Source: Sitta carolinensis (taxonomy: Eukaryota; Chordata; Aves; Passeriformes; Sittidae). From it: 64,000 bases of DNA. This document shows positions 1 to 13,800 of the stretch, one piece after another (position 1 is the first letter of the stretch; each line of letters begins with the position of its first letter). The stretch spans positions 107,775,910-107,839,909 of the forward strand of contig CM063284.1 of NCBI GenBank assembly GCA_032173965.1, in the 5' to 3' direction. The notes under the pieces were generated by a model. It did no database searches, had not been told where the DNA came from, and worked only from the letters and a program-made list of their open reading frames with translations. The position numbers and the translations under genes are program-made.

Positions 1-3000
1 TGAAATAATTGCAATGGTTTTATTTGCTCTTCAGAGCTTTGGTAAGCCTAAGTGTGAGACTTTCTCTGTGTCTGAGAAGGGAGGCTGTAGGAGGTGCTGA
101 GCAAATAGAAAGGAGGCTTCCACTAAAGGCTGTTCTATGCTCAGAGCACACAGGTGGGGATGTGTTGTGCTGCTGTAATACACCTGAGGATGACTGAAAA
201 TCATTCGCATTCCTTTGGGTTCGGCTCTAATCCTAAATCTGTTCTATGTGCTCTTTATATGTGAGTTTAGCAGTGCACATATTGCACTTCATGTAGGGAT
301 TTTTGTTTGCTTTATCATAGATTTTATTGCACTGCAAGCTGGTGTTTAATTAACTGCTTATAAGGTGGAACTGTAATTGTAAACATGCTTTAAAAGGTGT
401 TTTAAATATAAACAAAACTAGATGTGTGTTGTGTAAATGTGAGAAACAAATAACCAGGCTAAGTTGGAAACTCTATCATCTTTATACTAAAGATTTCAGC
501 GTGATTGCTTTTATTTTAAATAGTATAATTTAAAACATAATAAATTAATAACTTTATTAAATTTAATAAAACAATATAGAAAAGCAAACACTTCCAAGGC
601 TAAAATGATGTCTGTGCATGATGCTCCCTAATGCACTCTTTTTCTTAGGGTATGGGGATAATGAGAGAAGGACATGTTTCTCCTATTAGAGTACAACCCC
701 TCTCAACCAGAATCAGAATTGTGTATTTTATCTTTTTTATTTGTTTTTCGTTCCAGCGTGCAGCCGCCAAAAAATATTCCAGGTCACTGTGGCAAGAAAG
801 GTTCATCCTAATTTCCTGAGGCATCCAATACAAGTGACGGAGTGCAAGGAGTTTGTGACAAAGAACTTGACTGAACACGAAGAAGCAGCACAGGTTCTGT
901 TTCAACAGAAATTATAGCATGGACAAGAGGGACATTGTCTTTTTCTTCTCCTTTTTCCCGACCAGCATCTGCGGTGCGGTATGGTGGGTGCAAACGCTGA
1001 TTTAACACCTGTCTCCACCCTCAGCCGGATGAAAGGGGACTCAAGAGATGACATGTCCAAGGAATTCGCCTGTGCATTCCAGGGGCTGCTCACACAATGG
1101 TGGGAGAGGCGCCGAGCCAGGGGGCAGGGTGCCTGGGGAGGGTAACGCTCCTGATCTCAGCCCCAGGTGCTGCAGAAAACCTGGATATTAGAGCATCTTT
1201 GCCTCAAACACTCCATTTGCAGCTCCTTTGCATCAACACCATGTGTGCAGTACGCCGAGGTACAGAGGAGCAGGATGGGTGATTGTGAACTTATTTGAAG
1301 TCCTTTAAAACAGCTTTGGAAGAAAGAGGGGAAATATTGCTTGGGAATAGTCAAGCCTCATGTCACATTACATCAAAGCTGAGGGAACTCGTGAAGCTGT
1401 GAGACACAGAAATCATCTCTGTGCTTTTATTTTTTTTGTACCTATGGATACAAGAAAAGTTCTCTCTTTTCAAGATCCTAATTAATCTGTATGAAGCCAC
1501 TGGTTTTGCTAGAAGTGAAGTTGGCAAAAAATGTTTGAAAAACAGAACAAAAGCTACACAGCCCAAAATTTATCATCAAATGGTGTATAAGTGTGAATGG
1601 TTGCTGACACTGCAAACTCAGCTATGATATGATAGTTTAGAGACTGAATAGATGGAGAATATGTACTCTCTGCATTTTGAACTCCACATATTGAAAGCAG
1701 AGCAGTTAGGAAGAGGCTAAATCAACATGGCAGCATTCTGGCTGTTCCCTGGGATAAGGTGTTCCTGTCCCCTGCAGCTATAATGCATCAATATAATGCT
1801 ATGAGATCAATAGCTTATGCCTGTAACTGTAGATCTAGTTAAGGCAGTATTTGTATTAAGCTCTTTACTGTTATTAAAGTTTACTATTGCTGCTCTAAAC
1901 TCCCAGGCAAACTTCTGCAAGTCTACTATTTATGTCAGCTGAACTCTCCATGACCTGTAGCCTAGTTAACTCCTTTTCATATTTCCCGTGTCACTGACAA
2001 AAAGCTTTCTTGTTCCATGGCATGATTAACCATTTTTGGTATGTATTTTCCCAGTTAATGTATTTGCTTGTTACCTTAAGGAAAATCACAAAGATTCCTC
2101 TTCTATTTGTTGTCATGGTACTATTGTGGTTTTTTTCCCTTCTGCTTATGAAATAGGAGATGAAAATCAGAGAAAAATTCAGGACTTTTGTAGTGAATAA
2201 ATGGGGTTTATTTTGGAAAATAATCCTCTGGTCAAGTGATCTTGGCTGTTTCTCAGATGGACTGTTTCTCAGCTGTGGGACACTTGTATTGAAGCAAAGA
2301 CACAAGATTATGATAACTGCTTTCCTCATTAGCAGTGAACATTTGTATTCAATAAACTGAGTGAGCTGAGTCTGTTTGTTCCTTCTATTTACAAATGATT
2401 TTTAATAGTCAATAAAATATATAATAGGACACAGTCCCCTGTAAAGCCTGAGTTTATTTGGGTTTCAGGTAATGTCTACGTCCATGACTTCAGATGTTCA
2501 TGGGGAATTTCTGGGTTCTGTTGAGCAATTAAAGTCAACAAAATCTTGTGATTACTGTTTTCAGGAATTGGTTACACAAAGGCTTTAGCAGCTCATGACA
2601 TCTCAATGACACCTCATAACATGCACAATGAGGGTGCACGATAAAAGGTGAACTGACAGCATGTTAGGGTGCCATAAGTACTTAATGAAGCATTGCATAC
2701 AGAGGTGGGAAGTCAGAGGTGGCTGTAGAAAGAAGCCCTTTCACACCTGTTCTGTGGAGGACAGCTCATCATTCTGAAGGAACTATCATCACCACATCCA
2801 CTTTAGAAGCCCAGACCTCTGAAATAAAAGATTTCCTGATCCTCAGCTGCCTTAACAGAACAACTGTAATACTCAGAGTTTCATCTAGGGAACAAGACCT
2901 ATTCATCTGTCGCAGCTTTTTGGAAGACAAAGTGCATTAAAACTGTAAATTCTTTTCATGTGTCCATCCTCAGTAAAATCAGATAGCACCCACTTCTATG

Positions 3001-6000
3001 GGCCTGTAATTCTATGGGACCCCCTTGTCTGGATGGGTAAGGGTCCCAGTTTCACTCTTGAGCAGAAATATACTCCTTTCAGAATATTGAATTCCTGACA
3101 CATCTTTGATGACCCCATTTTTAGTTCTGGGGGAACATTTCCTTTAAAAGGAAAAATGGTGGTTCCCTTTCTTTGGGCCAAGAAGAAAAAAAATGACATG
3201 TAAATAGCTTAGTAAGCATTGTCTCTCCAAGGTGGTCCATGACACAGTTCTTCACTTGCTTTCCTCTTGTCTATTTGTGTGGAGAGTTTATTCTGGCCAG
3301 AGCAGGTGATAGAGACCATTGTACTATCCTTAGCCCTTTCATCTCTTGCCTTGCCAGAGGTTGTGAGAGAGAAGTGGAACCAGCCACATGTTTGATCTAT
3401 GCATTTGCCTCTGAACTCTGAGGCACACAGTTCAGTGATACACCCCTCACACAGCTGGAGGAATCCGTCATGCCATAGCAACAATAGTCAGGAAGACTCC
3501 TTGTTCCAGCAGGAGTTCAATGAAACTGGGCAATACAGCCGTTGGAGTCAGCTTACAGTGTGGCTTCTCTCCAACCAGAACCACAAATCTGCCCGGGGAA
3601 CTTGGGCATCAGAGACAATGAGGATGGGGTGGTTTTCAGGGGAAGATTCTTCACTTGATTACCTGCACCCAAAAGTATTTTAGTAACAAAAATTTTTCGA
3701 TTTGTTAGAAATTTATATTAATTGTTTTGGATATTTTGTCACTGTTCAGCCAAGAAATAAAAAAATAGGAATTAATCAGAAAAAGTACACAGACATATAT
3801 GGATATATGTGTTTATGTTTAAACCCCCTTCCTGCTTTGGGTTGATTGCACTGCAAAAATCACAGATCTTAACCAGAATATCAGCTTCAGAAAAAAAGAG
3901 TTTAGGAAACCAAATCATGTAACTGCTTGTCCTTTGTTTTCCTTCTTTCTTTCTGTTAACAGTCTAGCTAAAATATGTTGATAACCATAATGTACATGTA
4001 CCAAAACTAAGGAAATACATATATTTAAACCATCCAGAGTTTTTGCTTCAGGAGAAATATTTCACTTTCCTACAAGTTTATATAGCCAGAGACAGTTCCC
4101 ATCTCTTAACTGTTTAGATATGAAATATACTTTAATTCAATTAGACTTTAGACCAGATCTTGAGGTGTTATGTATAATTCAGAACACTTTCACTAAAGCT
4201 ATAATGGTTTATGCCAGTGCAGTAACTAGTGCATTGCACAGTAGTCTTTCAGATAAATCCATTGGCACTAAACTTTTGTCAAGATTACACATGAAGTCTA
4301 AGGTAAGCATTGCATTGATGAATACTTTGCAATGTGTTATAGACCTTGCTCCAAAGGGTGGTCAGCCTGATGGCTCTGCTCCCATCTGCCATATATGAGT
4401 CACTGCCCCAAGGTGGAAGAGCTGTGTGTGGTGCAATGGAGAATAGACTGTCCTTGTTAGACACTTTTATAAATCCCTTATCTGTTCCATAGCACCTAAA
4501 TGTGTTTGATATATTTACCCTTGAAAACGTCCCAGAAGGTAGAAGACTGTTGTTACCTTTATGAGGGAAGAACAGAGAAGTAGTTATATCAAGTAAAATT
4601 CATGAAATCGAGTATGGAGAGCAATTAAATTCCTGTCTCCCAGGCATATTCAAGAGCCAGGTACCCTCTCCTAACTGTCCTAACATCCTTAATGGGTCAC
4701 ATTGCTTTTAGGAGCAAAACTGCAGCAACTTTATATGATCTATCTGTCTTTTACTGGCAGAAAGAGCTTCATAAATAGCATGTATTCACTAAATTTATCT
4801 GTGCCTTTTTTGCAGGTGGGAAAACATTTGTTTAAACAAGATTCAGATTATTGGTGGAGCCCATGAATATGTACTTTTCCACCAATTTATGAAAACATAT
4901 TGCATTTGAAAACCATTGATTTTTCTCCCTGGTTGCTGAATTATCTGACCCAAGAGAATTCATTTGCCTCATTCAAGTTCCTAAAAGCCTATGTTAAAGC
5001 AGGTGCAGACCTTGTTTTTTGTGGCAAATCTGCCTGGAAGTTAAAAAAAACTAAACAGCGTTGGCTTTTCTAGCAGTTTTCCTACTGCTGCCTGGCAGAG
5101 GACAAGCCGCGCAGCTTTCCATTCTGTGTTTGCTGAGCTGCCCCTCCAAGAGTGCAGGATCTATGCTTTGGCTTTTCCTCTCTCAGGTCATGTTTGGAGC
5201 AGTATGGCCCATCACCAGCTCCTCCTACCCAGTCACTGCTCTCCTGGAGGGAAAATTCTCCTGGAATTTGGTCTTTAGAGCAGAACCTTGGTCTGAGGCT
5301 CCTTTATTGTAACATGCTTCCTTCTTTATAACTACACCAGTATGGGAAAAGGGAGGGAGAGACAGAGAGAGAAAAGGCTTTGTGCAACTCAGGCAGATTT
5401 TGTTTGAGAAATAGAGAATACACAGGCACATTAACTGTGGATTAACAGTTGCAATGATACAGCAAGAATATATCTTGACATTAACTATATATTCTGTTTA
5501 TCTCTTACATGGTAATTGCCTACTTGTCTCTCTTACAAAGAATTTAAATGGAAAATAAGTCATGACTACTATGTGGAAATCAGTCAAGATTTTTCTCCCT
5601 GGAAATTGCAGTGGCAAATATATAGATAACACATGCTCTTTCAAGAAGACTTCCCTTGTAGACACACGAGTTCTGCCCCATAAAGAAAGAACATTGTCTA
5701 CCTCTCCTTATCTGAATGGGCTAATTGAATCACAGCAATGATTTCAGCTGCTAGACAAGCTGAAATAATAACGATCATGTTATTACTCTCTATGCAAAGA
5801 CAATTTTTCCAGAACTTGGGATATATTGCCAAAGGAGTGATTTGGATTCCTACTATCCCTCATACAAACAGATACAGGCCTATTTTTACAAGAGTTGTGC
5901 TACAGCTTAGTTTTCTGTCCTTGGTGTCGGTGTCAAAATTAGAAACATAATGTACTGTAAGAAATCCAGTTCAGAGGTTGAGATCGAGAGGTTCCTTGAA

Positions 6001-7279
6001 AATCAGTACTTTTTTCATTGCACATACTTTAAGATCTACATTAGGTTATCCCTACAGCTTTGTGTAGAAGAAACCAGGAAGGGCTAATTTATAGTGTAGA
6101 GATGTTGCTCTTTTTTATTTACTTTGTGATGGTACAAATTATACCCATTCCCACTCAGTGCTCTCCCATGTGTGGAAGCTAATGCATGGTCATGGACATA
6201 ATCCATGGACAAGGCTCCAAGCTGGTCCTTAGTGACTTCTGCTTTGAAAGAAGAGGAAGGTACAGGTGGTGCTAACTGAAAGGATCATCTGACAACATAA
6301 TCTTTTCCAGGTCTGTAATTGTCTGTTAGTTTGCTTCTTTTTCAGTCCTGCTGGCCTCCAACATTTCATAGTGATTTCCACTTGTATATTAAAAAGCATT
6401 TCTATAAGTTTGCTTTAAATCTGCCATATGATCATTAGTCAGGGTGTTTAAAAAAAAAAAAAAAAAATTCCTGTTTGCCTTCTCTGTACCACCCATGATT
6501 TCCTATATCATAATTAAACCTCCTGAGAATACAGATTTAATTATTTATTCACCTTTTCTTCTATACTTGTCCCCTTACACATGCCTAACTTCATTCTTTG
6601 ACCTTTCCTAAATAAAACCCATCAATCTGCTTACTCCCTCCTTCTTTGAAGCATAACTTTCTGTCCCCTCACCAAGTCCTTGCATGCCAATTCCCAACAA
6701 AGCCAGTGCTAGCCTTGTACCAGCTTCTAGAAACAGCTCCTTGTTGCCCAGCTTGCTCCCAGAACTTCTCGGGAGCCTCTTCAAAAACATCTACTCTCCC
6801 CTTGAGGTGAGGGTGTCTCCTTCCTACTTGACTTTTTGCACTGTGGAGAGAAGAATAGTTTCAATCCCACGCCACCCTTGTGATCCTGCCTCTTGGCAGC
6901 CTGCTGATGCAGCTGCCTTTCTTAGCCTGGGCTCTTGTGAGAGGTAGGTGTTCAGCTGAGGTCACCCTTTGGACCCCAACATGCGCTGGATCCTTTGGTT
7001 CTGCTCACTTCTCGATTCTCCAGAGCTACAAGGCAAATGTTGTGTCTTAAACAGGTACTGTAATGGGAGAAAATTACTGTGGATAAGACAGGTGGAGAGA
7101 TAAAAATGTTATATGGCACATTCCTGGAGTTTCTATCAACCCCATGGAGATATTTAGTACTCCCCTTCTGCTCCCATTAGAAAGGCCCTTTCCTACTGTT
7201 TGCTGTGCCATATATCTGTTCCATCATGTCTTTTTCAATGTAGAAAAGTTATGACCTATTTGCTCTCCTTCATTTCTCT
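1..7279. other. Intergenic, no gene recognised
   Basis: AT-rich single-copy-looking DNA. All open frames are under about 115 codons, with no family resemblance or splice-site support. No tRNA or transposon was recognised apart from the A18 run at 6450. Confidence 0.6.
6450..6467. repeat. 18-nt A homopolymer
   Basis: An uninterrupted A run in otherwise unremarkable AT-rich DNA. Confidence 0.9.
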
Positions 7280-7880
7280 GTCATTCTTCTCAGTATATTT
7301 CCTAATGTTATCATAGTCTATTCCAAAGAGGTAGCCTTGCAGGTAAAATTACCAGTAGTACTTAAGACGCAAACTCACCATGCAGGTATATAATGTTACA
7401 AGGATGCTTTGTTTTATTTTTCACTTCCCTCTCTAACAATTCCCAATGCACTATTTGCCACTTCACTGCCACGAAGCTGACTTTTCAGAGCACTATCCAT
7501 AATGACTCCCAGATCTCTTGCTAGACTGGTAATAGCTAATTTCCCTAGCTAACAGCTAATTTAGAGTTCATCACTGTGTATACAGTCATATAGATAGTTG
7601 TTTTTTCTCCTTCATGCACCTTACTTGCATTTATTGACATTTCATTTGTGATTCCCATTGAATTTAATTTGTGATTTTATTGCCTTATCACTCAGTATTG
7701 TGAGATCTTTCTGTAGCTGTTTGCAGCCAATTGCACATCTCACTATTCCAAATAATTATTTATCTTCTGCAGACTTCCTTGACTCATTTTTAACCTGTGC
7801 ATGCAGATTACTTACAATAATTCTGAAGGGCACAAATCCCAGCACAGCTCTTGTGGAACCGCCCTGGTAACATTCAACTA
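7280..7880 (-). mobile_element. Old, diverged CR1-type LINE fragment
   Basis: The plus strand follows the antisense of a CR1 LINE as it is commonly seen in reptile and bird genomes. It includes a 'CAGAGCACTATCCATAATGA' block, 'CTCCCAGATCTCTTGC', a 'TTGCATTTATTGACATTTCA' segment and 'CACTCAGTATTGTGAGATC'. These are followed by 'AAATCCCAGCACAGC' and 'TGGAACC'. Orientation is thus minus. The sequence is clearly eroded, with indels, so it is an ancient copy. Ends are approximate. Confidence 0.7.
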
Positions 7881-10800
7881 TCATGAAACATTACATTTTA
7901 TCCTTGCCCTTATTTTTCCCATTTTTCTGCAAGCTATTTATGCATGCCTCTACAAATGGACTTGCTTCATCAGTTTATTTAAATGCTTGCTGAGGAACTC
8001 CACCAGCAGACAGTTCCCACCTCTACTATCTCTTTCCATCTGTGCTTGGTTTATAGCTGGTAAGCCTGTATGTTGTGGTCCATGGGCCAAGTCTCTGGGA
8101 CTCCTTAACCTCTTGAGATATGTGATGGTTGAAAAAGACCAGGAGCTGTCATGGGGAAGAGTCTCAGCATCATGGTGGCATTGTGTGGGTCACAGTGCCA
8201 CCATACAATGTTACAAAGGGACCAAGAGTCCCACAGGGATTAGATCCTGGTGTCTCTCCATCCCCAAGCACTCATCCCCACTGTGAAGAACTGAGTGGCT
8301 TTTAGAGCTGGGTATGAGTAAGATTTTAATTTTGGTTTGAATGTGGTTGGTGTATTGGAGTGTTCTTCCTATTAGAGTAAGCATAAATAATTCTAAGATT
8401 TAATTTATAGCTTGCAAGAATCCACTAATCATCCCAAAACGTTTGCTCAGTATAAAAGAACCTGACAGAAATAAGATTGAGGGGAAAAAATAATTTTTAA
8501 AGTCTCTTTGTTTTATTCAGGTACAAGTGAATATGTGACTCTATTTTAGAGCATACAAAAACTTTTACCAGTGTGCTATCAACATATTTTCCTTGTGCAA
8601 ATGCCATATTTTTTTCCTTCTATTGATGAATTAACAGCCCAGCTCAGTCTTTTCTGAATAATTTGAACCATTCATATGAGACTCAAGTGCACTGAAGCCA
8701 GTACAGTTTAGAAGGAAGGCAAATTATTGTATTGCTGGGGACAATTGCAAGGGAGTGTAAGTTTCACATTCCAGCTGCTTTGGACCTCTTTGCTAATCTG
8801 CATCATACTGCAGAAACAGCAAGTTTTAAGTTCATGTAGGATTAGTCTATTGCTTTAATAGACTATTTTTAATGCCAGTTAGATAGTCACTCTAAGGAGA
8901 AATGATAAGGTATTGTCCCTTTTCTCAAGCAAAGCAGTACTTAATCCAATATTTGGCACATTGAAAAAAAAAGCCCAGCCCAAATATAGTTCCCCACCCT
9001 GTCTCAGCTTGTCAGCCATGTAAGGATTTGTAAGTATGAACATGTTTAAATGTTATAGTGAAACAGGACAATAAAGGACTTTTGTCCAACCTTCTAAGCC
9101 ATATAAACTCAATTATGGGACTTCTGAATAGAAAGAAAACAATGGTTATATTTCACTTAACTTGACCTTTTAAGCTGCCAACCTTTTTCTATGTGAAACA
9201 TCTTTATATGGTTGAGCTATTCTCACTGTGCTTTTCTGACGTGTAGTGTTTTTGTGAGGTCCTCACTGAAGGTCTGGAATAAGCAAACATCTACAGCACA
9301 ATCTGAATGCAACAACATACCACATGTCTTCACAAAAGTGTCCATCACTGATCTTAGATTGGGGTGGAATTCCCACACCGTTTAGATTAATCACAATTGT
9401 TGGCATGCAATGCAAGGTAATATCCCTTTTAGATAAAATGTGACTTTGGCTGTTACCTTTCCTAAATGCACTGGTACAGCTCAGAAACAGCCCTTCCTCT
9501 AAATGGCATAGTTTTCCATAGCTCTTTTCCCTCTGGGATCAGCAGTCAAAAGTGGTTGGAAATGTACTGAAAATGCCATTAGTTTATTTTTTTAAGGGGG
9601 AGAGCACTCAGTGATGCCAGGATATGAGTGCATTAGCGGTTGTTCTTTTTTTTTTCTCATGCACCTCCAGAGACGCATGTCCAAATCATATTCTACACAG
9701 CCACTCTGAATTTTTTTTTGGTGAAAGCAACATTAGCACAGAGCATGAATAAGTCTCAGTAGGGAAAAATATGCCTTGACTGTGCACCAGTCCCAGCTGT
9801 CTGTCCAGGTGAGGCAGTTAGAAACCTGTACATACAGGAACAAGGATCTCAGGTTTGCTGGAAAAGTGAATTAAATACTGTCTACTATTAGAAAGAGAGA
9901 AATATGTGGCTCTTAGGGGGATATTCACTGTACACTTCCACCAATTATAAGCTTCTCCCACCAGACAACTGACTGGAGAGAGGAGCTCACCTGGAGTTTC
10001 AGTGGCTGTCTGTAGCAGCTACTGGTTTCTGAGAAATGCTGGTGTTGAAGACGCCTTGTATAGGAACGAGGGAGGTGATTTCATGGACTTTGATTTGTCT
10101 GCACCTGTGTTTTGATGTATCTATCTAACCAGCTAAGAATCAAGTGAATTTTGGGCTGAACTACTGGAAAATTGAACATAACTCCCTTGAGTTCTGTGCC
10201 CTAACGTAGAGGCTAGTTTCCATTCCTTCAGCAAGAACTTTATGTTCTCTGGGTTTGACTCCACATGACAATTTCTTTCCATACAGGTTTCTTGCTAGAG
10301 TCCTATGCCTGATGTAACTTACTCCACTACTCACACCCTTCTGCAACTGATGAACACTGAGATGTACTCTGAACAGCTGCACCCATCTGAGCGTACAGCA
10401 GCAGTGGCTGTGTGAGCAATCAGCACCTGCAATTATGCAATTATGCTGCATTTTATGCAGTGGGAACATACAGAGAGCAAGAGCACGGACCTCACCTGTC
10501 ACTGGCACACAGTGTGTGAAAAAATAGCAAGAGGAGGACAAACAGGACTCCTGGCTCAGGAAGGTAGACTACTCCGCATGTCATGCTTATGCACCAGCCA
10601 CAACAGGCTTTTTCCTTCCAGCGGTTTCTATTCTTTTTTTGTCACTTTGTTGCTTTTGCTGAGGCCTGAATTTTTTAGAATAGGAAAAGAAACAAAATAG
10701 ACTTTTGCTGAGAATGCCCGTGGAAATAGTAGTTAGAAAAAAATGACATTCAAAAATATGTTCCAACTGTTCAGCATTTGACCAAGTTGAAACTTGGTCG

Positions 10801-13800
10801 GGGCCCCAGAGACTTTTTTCTTGTTTTAGACTCACAGATAGTACCAACAACTGCACAGGAACTATTCATGTGAACTAAAGCAATAGGGAGATGTCTCAAA
10901 CTCATCCTAGGCTAGTATTTTAGCATGCTGATCCCTCTATAGGTATGTGTTTGCACAGTATACCTTTCAACCTGAGTAGCTGTGGTAGCTATAGATTAAT
11001 ATAAACTCGCATTTTGCTGCAAGAGGCTTCATGCTTCCAGTCCCTTGCAATGCTTTTGACTGCAGCTTTCTGCCACACCAATTCGTCCTTTCCCCCCACA
11101 TTTTATTAAAAACCTGTTTTTTCTCTCCTTGATAATGACTTTAAATTTCTGTCTATTATTTAGTGCTGTAGCTCTTGAACTTTGCTGGATATTGCAAATT
11201 GTACAGTACAAAAACTTTCTGTGAAGTTTGGACTAACAATTTATTTTCATCCTCAGGGATACTTGTTTCCTTCTTTCCCATGAATGAATAAAAGTATTTT
11301 TTGCTGCTTTCATGTAAAGGGAAACATTCTCCTGTGGATACAACCTGGGAATTAGGGATACTTGAATTTCACTTTATACCTTTGTCTTGCTGTGACTTTG
11401 GGTGAGTCATCTGAACATTGTGTGCTTCTCCTATGCGAGTGATCAAAAATGGATACAAACCCCACACATATTCAACTTCTCTTGCGGCTGAGATATATGG
11501 ATGGGAAGTATTAAGTGCTTTGGGCGTCCACTAATTTTCTTTTAAAGTCTGGCTTATTACAAGAGTAAACAGTCTAATTTTAAAAACTTTAAAGAAGATA
11601 TTTAAAAAAAGGGAGGACAGAAAGTGAAGGCCACCAAGTCAATAGGGAGGTGCACCCTGATTTTCAGTCTTGATGTAGATGCCAAGTGTATTAAACAGAT
11701 ACTGCTGTAGATCAAACATTCTAGATCACAATATACACAGTCCACATCATTGTAGGATTTACACGATTTCAAACAAAGGGCCTCCTCCTGCTTGTGACTT
11801 TTTCCTGCATAAATCTTCACTGGAGGAAGGGAATCACCTATGTGCATCTCTTTCAGGATCAGGGCTTTTCTTCCAGCACACTGATTGGAGAAATGTCTCT
11901 AGACAATCTGAGTATTTAAATACCCCCAAAAGTAATTGTAATTTAGAGGCCTGTTTTAATTAGTAAAGTGCTTAAAAGCACACTCTGTCCCCCTTTATCT
12001 GTGCTATTCTTTGGCTCTTTGTTCAATTCTCTGGATGTACAGTCTATGAACACTATAAGCATGTGAGTCTTTATCCTTACTTTGAAAGCTTGTTTGTGGT
12101 TCATTATGAGCTATTAGGGAGAGCACATCAAGCAATTGTTTTGGCAGGGATACAGGAATTGCTTCATTTTCTGGCAGGAATGATTCTCTCCTACCGAACA
12201 GAAACACAAGGTTTCGTGATTGGATTTGTTACTCCCTCCCTTCTCCTGAGCATGCTTACATTAGGAAGTCCATCTCTGAAGGAGAATATGACAAGCAGCC
12301 AGTCTCAAAGGGTCAACTGTAGCTTTAACGTGCAAGGTATTTTTTTCTTTCTCACACTTCCAAAAATAACAGCACAAAAATCACTTCAACACACCCAGAT
12401 ATAGAAGAACTGGAGAGAGGTGTAGGTATTATGACTAGGTTTTGTAGTAAAGTGTTATGAGAAACATCCAGGCTTGGGAGAAGGGCTTGCTGAAAAACAT
12501 TAGGAGAGCAATGCTAGGAAGCCTGTATGTGGAATTTCTAAATTAGGAATTTGCAGGCAGAACCTGTCACATTTAGGTGCTTCTCAGACTGACAGCAGGA
12601 GGAGATGAGGAGAGACCACCATGAGCACTAAGCTGTGCCATACCAGTCATCACAGTTCCTACATGTTCTTTCACCTGCAAATTGAACAAACTCCAGAAAG
12701 GTTGGAATTTTGTCAGAGAACTACCACAAAATCTTAGGAGCGTTTGCTCTGGTAACTTCTACAATTTTTGTCTTATATACCCAATTCAGAGTGTAAATGC
12801 TTCCAGAACTCTCTGTATTTCCCCAAATTACTTGCTTTCTTGGTTATCCTTCACATATTCCAGGCAGAGGATGAGGTTTCCCCATCTGAAGATAGTGTTA
12901 TGTGTAACATGAGCCTGACAAAAAAGAAAACAATGATCCCTTCCTAATCATAAAGTCATAATGATAAAATTACCCAGCAGAAAATAGTAAAAAAGAATTA
13001 AGTAGCCCTGCTATAAATTCTTGACAGTGAATTTCCTGAGGCAGAAACACTATCAGTGCTACATGTGTGTCTGGCGACCAGCCTAGGTGAGAGCTGATTC
13101 TCTGCTGGGATTCTGTGGCAAAGTGATAGCTTCTTCAGACCATAACACTCCTGCTCCTAGAAGGTGTTCATGTCAATGCTGTTGGCTGCAGAGGACACCA
13201 AAGGTGAGGGGGATGATGTTTGAGGCACCTGTTGTAACTCCGGAGATGAGACTGCAGACACGCATGATACCACTGACAGCTGGAGCAGTGGGAAGCCCCT
13301 GGGGGCAGCCCAGAACTTGGGATAGGCTAATGCCCCCTGACTGCTCACTGACCCTCTCTGACAGCCAAGGGGAAATGTGGGGATGGGGCCAGGGTCTTTG
13401 CTGCTGTCCTGCGATGCGCTGTGACTGCGGAGTTCACACCTTGTGCTGGAGGAGTCGAGCTGTCTGGTGGTGTCAAAACTTGGCCTGCTTTCTGAGCACA
13501 GCTTCCCTGCCCAGGGAGCAGTTCTGCTAGCAGCTGAAAACTGTCCTGGCTAGGGCCCCTCACCTACTATAGCTCAGACAACCACATAATAGTGTAAAAA
13601 ATGCAGGCAATTCTGAGCAACTTTTTGAAATCTCCAGACCTTGACTGAAACTCGCTTAAGCCAGTTCCCATTAACTTCAGCCAGATTTGAAGCAGGTACT
13701 TACATTCTTTTAAAACCTATGAGAAAATAATTTCAGCCTTAATGTTGTTACAGACACAACAGAGAAAGGCACTAATGCCTTCAAAACTTCCAGGTAATTT

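Noticed and set aside
7801..8286. 161-codon plus-strand frame
   Set aside because: It begins within the antisense of an old CR1 fragment and runs into unrelated DNA; no family resemblance.
13087..13530. 147-codon plus-strand frame in a GC-richer patch
   Set aside because: Cys/Trp-rich composition typical of random reading, with overlapping frames on the other strand.
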